Shown here in pieces: positions 8,001-16,704 of a stretch of 64,000 nt of DNA (positions are counted from its first letter, which is position 1; each line of letters opens with the position of its first letter). Source of the stretch: SLFH01 sp050486265 (GTDB lineage: Bacteria > Planctomycetota > Phycisphaerae > Phycisphaerales > UBA1924); NCBI GenBank assembly GCA_050486265.1, contig JBJHCY010000002.1, positions 248,001 through 312,000 on the forward strand, in the 5' to 3' direction. A program made the translations under genes and the position numbers. The notes under the pieces were generated by a model. The model ran no database searches and was not told where the DNA came from. It saw nothing but the letters and a program-made list of their open reading frames with translations.

Positions 8001-9320
8001 TCAGCGGATGTCGAACGCTTCGATCAGGATCTGTTTCGGTCGCACGCCGTCGGATTTGAGCTGCGCTTCGATCGAATCCGTCATCACGACCGGGCCGCAG
8101 AGCATCCAGACATAGTCCCGCAGCGGCCGTTCGAGCGTCTCGCGCAGATAGTCGAGGTCGATGTAGCCGGCCTCGTCCGACAGGTGCATCACCGCGCGGA
8201 GGTTGGGCAGTTGGTCCGCCCGCGACAGGATCTCGTTCGCGTAGACCTGCTTGGCCTCGCGCGGCGTCGAGTAGATCACCACGCTCTTCTCCTTCCGCTG
8301 AGCAAAGGCCTCCGAGCCGATGATGCTCAGCATCGGTGTGATGCCGATCCCGCCGCCGATCATCACAGCCGGAAGATTCGGCTCTTCCCGCAGCACCCTG
8401 CCGAAGTGCCCGTAGGGGCCCCACACGCGGGCGCGTGCGCCGGGACGGATGCGGTGGACATCGCCCGTCCAGTCGCCAAGCCTCTTGATCGACAGCCGGA
8501 GTGTCGGCGCCTCGGGCGGGCTCGAAATGCTGAACGGGTGCGGCTCACGCGTCACCGCGTCGGAGTCGAACGACACATACAAAAACTGTCCGGCCTCAAA
8601 GTGCATCGGCCTGCCCGCGGGCTCCAGATAGACCTCGGTGACCTCCGCCTTCCGCTTCTGGACCTCCGTCGTCACGAAGTCGTACTGCGGCCCGATGAAG
8701 CGGTACAGCACCCGGATGTAGATGTACGCCGCAAGCCCGACCGCGGTCCACGACGCGTACCAGACCGTCAGCACAGGGTACTTCACCATCTCCCCGCGTC
8801 CGAGCAGCGCGTGCACCGCCACCAGCACGAGCACGAGCCCGAACAGGTCGTGCGTGCGCTTCCATTTCTGGTACGGGATCTTCCAGTAGATCGACAGCAC
8901 CACCAGCACCGCGAAGGCCGCGAGCGCCAGTATCCCGGTGTTGCGGGCCCAGTCGTCAGAAAACCACAGGTAGCGAGCGAACCCCGACAGCGAGTCGGCC
9001 CGCGCGACGGCCAGAAAGATCGGGTGCAGGAAGATCAGGAAGAAAGCCGTCTCGCCGATCACACGGTGGGCCTTGTAGACCTGATCGAGCCCGCCGAAAA
9101 GGTGCTCGACCGGGCGGAACCGCGTCGCAAGGATGAACGCCCAGCACATCAGGATGAGGGTGCCGTGGCTGCCAACCTTCGCCGGGTAGATCCACGGGTT
9201 GGTGTGCATCTCCCCGGCCCGCGCCATCTCAAGCAGCCACAGCCCGATGCTCAGCAACACCGTGCCGAACACCACGGAGTAGCCGTAGACGATCCGTCTG
9301 GCTGGCAGATTCTTGGGCAT
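8001..9320 (-). CDS. Ferric-reductase-like transmembrane oxidoreductase (heme, FAD, NAD(P))
   Basis: 439 residues. The first ~220 hold about six transmembrane helices with two His pairs spaced 13-14 residues apart (H85/H99 and H157/H170), the bis-heme pattern of ferric reductases and NADPH oxidases. The second half is an FNR-like module: FAD-binding HPFSISS (about 285-291), then a nucleotide-binding GGGIGITPML and a CGP motif near the end. It would pass electrons from NAD(P)H across the membrane. Its ATG overlaps the stop of the upstream gene by one base (TGATG), and that gene lies 33 bases after an OPT transporter, so the three form an operon. Iron or another metal reduction is the likely role. 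Confidence 0.85.
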   Translation of the reverse strand: MPKNLPARRIVYGYSVVFGTVLLSIGLWLLEMARAGEMHTNPWIYPAKVGSHGTLILMCWAFILATRFRPVEHLFGGLDQVYKAHRVIGETAFFLIFLHPIFLAVARADSLSGFARYLWFSDDWARNTGILALAAFAVLVVLSIYWKIPYQKWKRTHDLFGLVLVLVAVHALLGRGEMVKYPVLTVWYASWTAVGLAAYIYIRVLYRFIGPQYDFVTTEVQKRKAEVTEVYLEPAGRPMHFEAGQFLYVSFDSDAVTREPHPFSISSPPEAPTLRLSIKRLGDWTGDVHRIRPGARARVWGPYGHFGRVLREEPNLPAVMIGGGIGITPMLSIIGSEAFAQRKEKSVVIYSTPREAKQVYANEILSRADQLPNLRAVMHLSDEAGYIDLDYLRETLERPLRDYVWMLCGPVVMTDSIEAQLKSDGVRPKQILIEAFDIR

Positions 9321-10234
9321 CAGCGTGCGGGCTTGAGCTTCCGCAGCGTCTCGGCCAGCAGCGGCTGCGCGTTCCGGAGGCTGCTCAGCGACTCGGGCAG
9401 ATGGCCGTCGGCCGCGGCCGACCAGGCGCGGTTGAGCTGGCGCTCCATCGCCGCGAAGCTGTCCATCAGTTCCGCGTAGCCCGCAAGGCCGAGACGGTTG
9501 ACGAGCGCCGGGCGGTCGGCCGCGAATGTCGGCACATCGTCGCGTTGGATCTCGCCGATGTAGCGGACGATCGAATGCAGCTTGTCTTCCTCTGACTCCG
9601 CTTTGTCCAGCTCCTCGGCGAGCGTGTGCAGACGCCCCGAGAGGCGGGTGAAGACGGTGGCCGCGTCGGTCGCTTCCTCAATGGCCTTCGTCTCGGCGGC
9701 TTCCGAGGCCGCGAGCGCCTGCTTCTGCGCACGACGCACCAGCCATGCCCCGCCGAGCAGCCCCGCGCACGAGAGCACAAACAGCCACCAGTGCGGCCAC
9801 CGCAGGAAGTTGAACGAGGCGACCTTCACATAACGCACGCCCGACTCTTCAAGCAGTTCGACCAACTCCGGGATCAGCAGATCGCCCGGACGCCCGATCG
9901 GCGCCGCGGCCTCTCTCGCGCGGAGCACCTGCTCGCCCGTCGGCTCGGTCTCGACATCGGGCGCCGGCGCCGGCGTGCGTGGGGGCGCCGGGGGCTTGAG
10001 CGGGTTGGCCTCGACCGCACGCTCGGCGTCGAGCCGCACCCGGACCGCCGCCAGCCGACGCAGAAACTCGTCGTCGGCCTCCTTCGGGTCGTACGCGCCG
10101 GAGGGGGAGGTCAGGCGGAGCGTGGAAAGTGTCTCGCCCGAGGTCGACGCGAGCGGCACGAGATACGCCGTCGAACTCGCCGCCGAACCGGCGATGATCG
10201 AAAGCGTGATGATCAGAAACGCGATGAGCTTCAT
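9320..10234 (-). CDS. Membrane-anchored protein of unknown function, middle gene of the OPT operon
   Basis: 304 residues. A hydrophobic N-terminus (IAFLIITLSIIAGSAAS) acts as signal peptide or anchor. A Pro-rich linker lies about 82-105, and a second transmembrane segment (WWLFVLSCAGLLGGAWLV) about 148-165. The C-terminal part is helical and charged, with predicted coiled-coil character (about 170-300). There are no catalytic motifs and I do not recognise the family. The layout, a short outer segment, one membrane pass and a cytoplasmic helical bundle, suggests a scaffold or accessory subunit. It sits between the OPT transporter (33 bases upstream) and the ferric-reductase-like gene (1-base overlap). 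Confidence 0.75.
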   Translation of the reverse strand: MKLIAFLIITLSIIAGSAASSTAYLVPLASTSGETLSTLRLTSPSGAYDPKEADDEFLRRLAAVRVRLDAERAVEANPLKPPAPPRTPAPAPDVETEPTGEQVLRAREAAAPIGRPGDLLIPELVELLEESGVRYVKVASFNFLRWPHWWLFVLSCAGLLGGAWLVRRAQKQALAASEAAETKAIEEATDAATVFTRLSGRLHTLAEELDKAESEEDKLHSIVRYIGEIQRDDVPTFAADRPALVNRLGLAGYAELMDSFAAMERQLNRAWSAAADGHLPESLSSLRNAQPLLAETLRKLKPAR

Positions 10235-10267
10235 TCGGCACTTCTCCCGGCGGTCGAGGCTGCGGGC

Positions 10268-12847
10268 TTAGCCGCCGAGCAGGACGATGGCGTTGACACC
10301 GAGAGCGAGCACGGCGTCGCCGACAATAAACCCGGCGGCGAGCGGCACGCCCCATTCCTCCGCCCATCGCGCGCCCTTGATCTTCGATACCACGATGTTG
10401 ATCACGCACCCGACGCCGTAGGTCGCGATGTACGCGAACGGCAGGTACATCGACAGCCCGACAAGCACACCCAGCCCCGAGAACGCCCCGAGCCCCAGCA
10501 ACGCCCCCAGCACGGCGCCGAACCCGTACAGCGCGTACGGCATCGCCCCGCCCTGCACACCCGTGATCACCGCCTGCAACGCCTGCGCCTGCGGCGCCGA
10601 AGTGTCGGTGCCCGGGCCGATCGGCACGCCGAACTTCGCCTGGTTGCCCACCACGATGATCAGCAGGACGCTCATCGTGATGATCGGACCGATACCCGTA
10701 AAAATCAGCTCGACCGTCTGCTGCTTCTTCGGTTTGGCGCCGACGAGATAACCCGTCTTCAGGTCGGCCATCATGTCCGCGGCGCAGGTGATCGCGACGC
10801 ACAAAGCCGCCCCGATCAGCACCGCGCCGAGCACCCCGCCCGGACCGCTCAAGAGCAGCACGAGCACCACCGTCAGCAGGGCCATGCCCGAGATCGGCGA
10901 CCAGTCGGTCATGCCCGTGCACTGGGCGATGATGATGCCCGCAAACCAGATCCACAGCGCCCCGATCAGCGCGATGATCGCGGCGCGGAGGTGCGGGTTC
11001 AGGCCCGAGAGCAGCCCACGCCGGTCGGCCGACAGCGGGCGGGTCACGATCTGCCGATCCTCGGGGCTCGCCTGCTCGAAAGTCTCGAGCGCCTCGGCGT
11101 CGGCGAACGAGAGCACATACCCGTTGTACTCGGTGGTGAACTCGTGGACCTGGATCGCGCGTTCGGTCACCGGGCAGACCGAGTTGATCGGCTGGTTGCT
11201 CGTAAAGTCGGCCGCGATGAACAGGAACAGCAGCGCGCCCGCCACCGCCGCCACAAGCACCTTCAGCCCGAGTTCGTCGCTCCCGCCCGCGGCCATCTTG
11301 GTCTTGCTCGCTGCCGCGATCGACTTGAACGCCTCGCGGATCGCCGGCAGCGAAGCGAGCACGCCCATCAACGCCCCGCCCAGCAGCAGCCCGATCCCCA
11401 GGGGCCGGTTCACGCTCCCGAACCCGTACCCGGGCGCACCAGACTCGGTCACCGTCTCGGGCATCCACCCCATCGCGTACACCAGCGGGTTCAGCACGAC
11501 ATACGCGAGGATGCCCCCCGCCAGAACGAGCAGCCCCGCCTTCCCGGTCAGGTACCCCGCGCCGATCGCAAACGGCGCGATCGCGAACAGCAACTGGATC
11601 TGCAAGGGCAGGCCGAGGATCCGCCCGACATCCACCGTGCCGTCGGTCACCAGCAGATCGGGAATGCCGTTGCGGTCCAGATCGGCCCGCTCGGTCAGCA
11701 CCTCGCTCGTCACGCCGGGCCCGCTAAACGCAAAGTCCACCGGCTCGGCGTCCTCGACCACCTGGCGCGGCATGCGGATCTGCAGGTCGGCGTAGCCGAA
11801 CAGCGGGTCGGCCGCCCAGCCGGCCTTCGTGCTGCGCAGGTCCGACCAAGGGGCGCGTCCCTCCGTCGCGAGATACGCCCGCGAGGCGAGCTCGAGCGGA
11901 TACGAAGTCAGCCGCGCACGATCCACCGGATGATCCAGCAGGTTGCGGATCGTCGCCAGGGCGATCGCCGCGGCATCCTCGGTCTGGTAGCGCAGCTCGC
12001 GCACTCGCGCAGACCGCTGCGCGACCTCTTCGGGGCTCAGGTCCGCCCGCTTCTCGGGGCGGTTCTGCTCGGTCGCCGTGATCAGTTCGGCCTGCAGGCG
12101 CCCGTGGTTGACCAGGGCTTCGGGCGCGGCCTGTTCGGAGATCCAGCCGTCGATCAGCTCGGTCAGCAGCAGATCCGCCCTGGTGATCCGCTCCCGCTCG
12201 ACGAGGTTCTGCAGGTCCTCGACCTGAGCCGGCCTCGTCAGTTGGGGCAACTGGGCGGGCAGGCCGATCAGCATCGCGATGAGGATCCCCGCCGCCAAGA
12301 CCACCGCCTTCCTAGGGCCAGCCCCGGGCGATTTGAGGATCGCCGCGACCGCCGTCGCCGACGGGAAGCGCAGCCGCTCGATGTCGAGCATCTGCTTGCG
12401 GAGCGGGATGATGAACGCCCCGCCCAAAATCGCCCCGCAGACGCACGCCAGCGTCAGCAGCCAGAAATCGAGCTGGCCGAACGAGAGCTGGAAGCCCAGC
12501 AGGATCAGCACCGGCACCGTGAAGATCACCCCCGAGTTGGGGGTGTTCACCGCCGAGGCGATGGTCTGCACGATGTTCGTTTCGAGGATCGACCCCTTGC
12601 GGAACACGCCCCGCAGCAGGCCGAAACCGATCACCGCCGCGATCGCCGAGCCGCCGATCGTGAAGCCGATCTTCAGCCCCGCGTAGGTGATCGCCGCGTT
12701 CATCACGGCGCCGATGATCAGGCCGAGCACGATCGCGGCCAGCGTGACCTCGCGGTAGGAGGCCGGCTGCGATGTCGGCTGAGGCTCGCCCCCCGCGCTC
12801 GATCGCGGCTGGTCCTCGGGCACGCCGGGTGTGGTCGGCTCCTGCAT
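10268..12847 (-). CDS. OPT-family transporter with large extracytoplasmic inserts
   Basis: 859 residues. The family is recognised from the N-terminal EVTLAAIVLGLIIGAVMNAA, GLKIGFTIGGSAIAAVIGFG and NTPNSGVIFTVPVLILLGFQ, and from the later NIV/GKAG membrane blocks; OPT proteins carry oligopeptides or metal chelates such as iron-siderophore complexes. Two soluble inserts stand out. Residues ~200-410 are a hydrophilic domain that contains an EF-hand-like Asp motif, DLDRNGIPDLL (389-399). Residues ~555-600 resemble a degenerate YHS metal-binding domain (CPVTERAIQVHE, EYNGYVLSFADAEALETF) with only the first Cys (C558) kept. The downstream ferric-reductase-like gene points to metal uptake. Confidence 0.85.
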   Translation of the reverse strand: MQEPTTPGVPEDQPRSSAGGEPQPTSQPASYREVTLAAIVLGLIIGAVMNAAITYAGLKIGFTIGGSAIAAVIGFGLLRGVFRKGSILETNIVQTIASAVNTPNSGVIFTVPVLILLGFQLSFGQLDFWLLTLACVCGAILGGAFIIPLRKQMLDIERLRFPSATAVAAILKSPGAGPRKAVVLAAGILIAMLIGLPAQLPQLTRPAQVEDLQNLVERERITRADLLLTELIDGWISEQAAPEALVNHGRLQAELITATEQNRPEKRADLSPEEVAQRSARVRELRYQTEDAAAIALATIRNLLDHPVDRARLTSYPLELASRAYLATEGRAPWSDLRSTKAGWAADPLFGYADLQIRMPRQVVEDAEPVDFAFSGPGVTSEVLTERADLDRNGIPDLLVTDGTVDVGRILGLPLQIQLLFAIAPFAIGAGYLTGKAGLLVLAGGILAYVVLNPLVYAMGWMPETVTESGAPGYGFGSVNRPLGIGLLLGGALMGVLASLPAIREAFKSIAAASKTKMAAGGSDELGLKVLVAAVAGALLFLFIAADFTSNQPINSVCPVTERAIQVHEFTTEYNGYVLSFADAEALETFEQASPEDRQIVTRPLSADRRGLLSGLNPHLRAAIIALIGALWIWFAGIIIAQCTGMTDWSPISGMALLTVVLVLLLSGPGGVLGAVLIGAALCVAITCAADMMADLKTGYLVGAKPKKQQTVELIFTGIGPIITMSVLLIIVVGNQAKFGVPIGPGTDTSAPQAQALQAVITGVQGGAMPYALYGFGAVLGALLGLGAFSGLGVLVGLSMYLPFAYIATYGVGCVINIVVSKIKGARWAEEWGVPLAAGFIVGDAVLALGVNAIVLLGG

Positions 12848-13003
12848 GCGTGTCGTTCCTCTCCGGAGCGGGGTTGCGCTGGCGGGGGGCAGTGTACCGC
12901 GGAGCCCGCCGCCCGTGCTCCGGCATGCCGCCTCGCCAAGTCCGGCTATATTCCACCCCGGGCCCGACCGGGCCCTCCCTCGCAGCGGGAGCCTTCGACC
13001 GAG

Positions 13004-14413
13004 ATGCAGACAGACGGCCCAGAAGACAACACGCGGGCGACAGAATCAGCACAAGCCCCCGGCGAGCACACAGACGCCGCGGGCGGAGTCACGCCCGATC
13101 AGCCCGAACAAGACGCCGCACCGGACCTGATCGACCGCGCGCTCGAGCATGTGATGTCTTCGTGGTTCGACTGGCTGCCCGACGATCCGTGGGTCCGCAC
13201 GCTGACGGCGCTTGTGATGCTTCTCGGCGTCGCATGGCTCTTCCACCTGATCGCGAAGCGCTACATCGTCCGGCTTCTGGGCGGGGCGATGAAGCGTTTG
13301 CCCAACTGGTGGGCCGAGACCGCCGTCGACAACAAGGTCCTCTACCGCCTCGTTCCGCTCGTGCCGGTGGTGATCATCGGGCGCGGGATCGCGCTGGTGC
13401 CGCACCTCGCGCCGAGCGTGATCGAGCTGGTCCAGCGCCTGGCCCAGTCCCTCGTCGTCCTGCTCATCGCGCTGGCGATCGGCGCGACGCTCAATGTCGT
13501 CAACATCATCTATAACCGATACCCGATCGCCAGCGGCAGACCGATCAAGGGCTACCTCCAGGCCGCCAAGCTCGTCATCTACATCGTCGCGGGCATCCTG
13601 ATCGTCAGCGCGTTGATGGCCGAGTCGCCCTGGGTCTTCCTGACCGGACTTGGCGCGATGATGGCGGTCATCCTGCTGATCTTCCGCGACACGCTGCTCT
13701 CGCTGGTCGCCGGCATCCAGCTCGTCAACAACGACCTCGTCCGCGTCGGCGACTGGATCGAGATGCCGCAGTTCAACGCCGACGGCGATGTCATCGACAT
13801 CTCGCTCAATGTCGTCCAGGTCCGCAACTGGGACAAGACGATCACGGCGATCCCCACACACAAGTTCCTCGACCACTCGTTCAAAAACTGGCGGGGCATG
13901 TTCGACCAGGGCGGGCGGCGCATCAGCCGCCCCGTCAACATCGACATGACCACCATCCGCTTCCTCACCGAGGACGAAGTCAAGCGTTTCAGCCGCTTCC
14001 GGCTCCTGCGCGACTACATCGCGGGGAAGATCGAAGAACTCGACGAGTACAACCGCAAACACTGCGCCGAGGAAGACGCGGAGATCATCGCCAACGCCCG
14101 CTGCCTGACCAACATCGGCACCTTCCGCGCCTACATCCTCGAGTACCTCAAGAACCACCCGATGGTGCACCCCGAGTACACGACCATGGTCCGCCAGCTC
14201 GAGCCAGGCCCGCACGGCCTGCCCCTGCAGATCTGGACCTTCGTCAAAGACACGCGATGGACCGTCTACGAGGGCGTGCAGTCGGACATCTTCGACCACA
14301 TCCTCGCGATCGCGCCCGAGTTCGGCCTCCGCATCTTCCAGGAGCCGACGGGCTACGACCTCGCAAGCCTCCGCCGCGGCGGGGACCGTTCGATCAGTCC
14401 GAAGGCAGATTGA
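13004..14413 (+). CDS. Mechanosensitive ion channel, MscS superfamily (YbdG/YnaI-like)
   Basis: 469 residues from the ATG at 13004. The same frame stays open far upstream, but only as an antisense shadow of the OPT gene. A hydrophilic N-terminus (about 1-45) precedes five membrane segments. The pore-lining helix and the start of the cytoplasmic beta domain are seen in MMAVILLIFRDTLLSLVAGIQLVNNDLVRVGDWIEMP, followed by GDVIDISLNVVQVRNWDKTITAIPT, the core MscS signature. FKNWRGM followed by GGRRISRPVNID is typical of the YbdG branch. It would release solutes on osmotic downshock. Its 3' end overlaps the convergent VOC gene by 20 bases. Confidence 0.92.
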   Translation: MQTDGPEDNTRATESAQAPGEHTDAAGGVTPDQPEQDAAPDLIDRALEHVMSSWFDWLPDDPWVRTLTALVMLLGVAWLFHLIAKRYIVRLLGGAMKRLPNWWAETAVDNKVLYRLVPLVPVVIIGRGIALVPHLAPSVIELVQRLAQSLVVLLIALAIGATLNVVNIIYNRYPIASGRPIKGYLQAAKLVIYIVAGILIVSALMAESPWVFLTGLGAMMAVILLIFRDTLLSLVAGIQLVNNDLVRVGDWIEMPQFNADGDVIDISLNVVQVRNWDKTITAIPTHKFLDHSFKNWRGMFDQGGRRISRPVNIDMTTIRFLTEDEVKRFSRFRLLRDYIAGKIEELDEYNRKHCAEEDAEIIANARCLTNIGTFRAYILEYLKNHPMVHPEYTTMVRQLEPGPHGLPLQIWTFVKDTRWTVYEGVQSDIFDHILAIAPEFGLRIFQEPTGYDLASLRRGGDRSISPKAD

Positions 14414-14906
14414 GCTGCCACGAGACCCCGAACCGGTCCTGGATGAACGCGAACCGCTCCGAAAACCCGTAGTTGTCCAGCGGCATCATCACAAAGCCGC
14501 CCTCCGACAGCGCCTCGAACACCCGGTCGAGCTCCTCCCGCGAGTCGAAATCGACAAACAGCGAGACCGCGGGCGTGAACTCGAACGGATGCTTGATCGG
14601 GCTCTCGGTCACCATGATCCGCTGGCCGTAGATCTCGAAGACGGCCTGCTGGATCGAGCCCTCCGGCGCACCGACCGGGTTGTCGGGCCCGTACTTGGTC
14701 ATGAACACGACGCTCGCGTCGTCGAAGACCTCGACATACCGGTTGATCGCCTCCTCGGCCCGTCCGTCCTGGAACATCAGAAACGGCGTCACGCTCTTGG
14801 TCATGGCCTCTCCCCGCGGGTTCTCGGTGGTCTGGGGCTGCGTCGTCTGGCACCCGGCCGCCAAAAGCAGCACGACCGACATCGTCAGGCAGATAGGGGT
14901 TCGCAT
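14394..14906 (-). CDS. PhnB-like VOC-fold protein with a lipoprotein signal
   Basis: 170 residues. From residue 35 (MTKSVTPFLMFQDGRAEEAI) to the end it is a standard PhnB/3-demethylubiquinone-methyltransferase-like VOC domain, with FDSREELDRVFEALSEGG and ERFAFIQDRFGVSWQL. Residues 1-34 add a clear lipoprotein signal, LLLAAGC (lipobox Cys at about 19). The outer ATG has no obvious ribosome site, whereas the inner ATG at 14804 follows GGGGAGAGG. So it may be made as an exported lipoprotein, a cytosolic enzyme, or both. Function within the VOC superfamily is not determined. Confidence 0.8.
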   Translation of the reverse strand: MRTPICLTMSVVLLLAAGCQTTQPQTTENPRGEAMTKSVTPFLMFQDGRAEEAINRYVEVFDDASVVFMTKYGPDNPVGAPEGSIQQAVFEIYGQRIMVTESPIKHPFEFTPAVSLFVDFDSREELDRVFEALSEGGFVMMPLDNYGFSERFAFIQDRFGVSWQLNLPSD

Positions 14907-15001
14907 GCGTCGAAGTTATCGCAGGTTCGGGGTCAAATCAAGTCCGGAAGATCCGCAATCCGAGTCGGTGCCGCCCATTCGCCCGCCGATACCATCCGCC
15001 C

Positions 15002-16561
15002 ATGCAACGAAACATGAGCTGCCCCCGTGCCGCGTGCTCGCTGCTCGCGTTCTCGCTCGCAACAAGCCCCGTCTGCCTCGGTCAGGAGACCTCCGAACTC
15101 TGGGGCGAGCGCGGCGAACGCTGGACCGCAGACGCACGCCTCCCCGACTGGTCGCTCGCCGGGTACAAGCGGGGCGAGGCGGAGATCCCGACCCCTGCGC
15201 CCACGCACAATGTCCGCGACTTCGGCGCACGAGGGCAGGCCGAGCACGACGACACCGAGGCCTTCAAGAGCGCCATCGCAGCCGCGGAGCGAGCCGTCGC
15301 CGAGGGCGCGGACGCCGCCGTCGTCCTCATCCCCGCCGGACGATACACGATCACCGACCGGCTGGACATCCGCACCTCCGGCGTCGTGCTCCGGGGCGAG
15401 GGTGAGGACAAGACCACCCTCTTCTTCCCGCGATCCCTCACCGATGTCGAGCCGAACTGGACCACGAACACCGGCGGACGCAGGACCTCCAACTACTCGT
15501 GGTCGGGCGGGTTCATCCGCGTCAGCGGCAGACTGAACTCCGGCAGCCTCGGCGCCGCGGGCCCCGCTCGCCGGGGCGACATCGTGCTCCCCGTCGCCGA
15601 ACCCGACCGCTTCGAGCCGGGCGCGGAAGTCATGCTCTCGATGCGGGACGACGAAGAGAACACGCTCACGCACTATCTCTACGCAGGCGACCCCGGCCCG
15701 ATCGACAACATCGGGCGCCAGATCCGGGCCGAGCAGGTCTTCCGCGTCCGGGAGGTCGACGCCGAGGCCTCGATCCTCACGCTCGACCGCCCGCTCCGCT
15801 TCGATGTTCGGGCGCAGTGGGAGCCGCGCCTGCTGGAGTTCAAGCCAACCGTCACCCGCGTCGGGGTCGAGTCGATGTCGCTCGAATTCCCGGACGATCC
15901 GTACCGGGGCCACTTCACCGAACTCGGCTACAACGGCATCGCCATGAGCGGGGTCGCCCACTGCTGGGTCAGGGACATCCGCTTCGTCAACGCAGAGAGC
16001 GGCGTCTTCTTCAACGGCTGCTTCTCGACCATCGACGGCCTCGTCTTCGAGTCCGAGCGAGAGCCCGACCGCTTCGGCAACCGGGGTCACCACGCGATCA
16101 CCGTCACCGGCACAGACAATCTCACCACCGGCTTCGATTTCCGGGTCCGCTACATCCACGACATCACCGTCACACGAGGGAGCATCGGGAATGTCTTCGC
16201 TTCGGGCCGCGGCGTCGATGTCAACTTCGACCACCACCGGCGCGGGCCCTACGAGAACCTCTTCACCGACATCGATGTCGGGGTCGGCTCGCGTGTCTGG
16301 GCGAGCGGCGGAGGCGCCGCGCTCGGGAGGCACTCCGCCGCGCGCGCCACCTTCTGGAACCTCCGGTCGGAGCGGCCCATCTCGCTCCCCGGGCGGAACT
16401 TCGCCCCGCCCATGATCAACATCGTCGGCGTTCGCTCCGAGTCCGAGCCCAGCACCGAAACCAACGGCCTCTGGTTCGAGCCGATCGAACCCGAGAAAAT
16501 CGAGCCTCAGAATCTCTACGAGTCGCAGCTCGAACGCCGCGTCGGCCAAAGCGGATCCTGA
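15002..16561 (+). CDS. Secreted right-handed beta-helix protein, pectate-lyase-3-like
   Basis: 519 residues with a signal peptide (about 1-27, ending VCLGQ). The motif HNVRDFGARGQAEHDDTEAF, followed by VLIPAGRYTI and GVVLRGEG, is the standard opening of the Pectate_lyase_3/GH28-like parallel beta helix. Repeated short strand-turn units continue through about residue 470, with GVFFNGCFSTIDGL and NVFASGRGVDVNFDHHRRGP. Such proteins act on polysaccharides outside the cell. The exact substrate and catalytic residues are not evident. There is no dockerin at the C-terminus, unlike two other secreted proteins in the window. Confidence 0.8.
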   Translation: MQRNMSCPRAACSLLAFSLATSPVCLGQETSELWGERGERWTADARLPDWSLAGYKRGEAEIPTPAPTHNVRDFGARGQAEHDDTEAFKSAIAAAERAVAEGADAAVVLIPAGRYTITDRLDIRTSGVVLRGEGEDKTTLFFPRSLTDVEPNWTTNTGGRRTSNYSWSGGFIRVSGRLNSGSLGAAGPARRGDIVLPVAEPDRFEPGAEVMLSMRDDEENTLTHYLYAGDPGPIDNIGRQIRAEQVFRVREVDAEASILTLDRPLRFDVRAQWEPRLLEFKPTVTRVGVESMSLEFPDDPYRGHFTELGYNGIAMSGVAHCWVRDIRFVNAESGVFFNGCFSTIDGLVFESEREPDRFGNRGHHAITVTGTDNLTTGFDFRVRYIHDITVTRGSIGNVFASGRGVDVNFDHHRRGPYENLFTDIDVGVGSRVWASGGGAALGRHSAARATFWNLRSERPISLPGRNFAPPMINIVGVRSESEPSTETNGLWFEPIEPEKIEPQNLYESQLERRVGQSGS

Positions 16562-16704
16562 GCCCCTGAACAGGCTGCCGCCTTTACAGCCCTGTTTGCC
16601 TCCGTGCCTCTCGCGAGTTGCTTCACCTCGCACCGGGGTGTTCGGCCGCGGATACGCTGTGCGCTCGGAAGCGCCGATACATGTCGCTCCCGGGAGGGAG
16701 GCCC

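Noticed and set aside
9626..13003. Long plus-strand frame upstream of the MscS channel
   Set aside because: It is the antisense shadow of the OPT transporter; only the part from 13004 has channel motifs.
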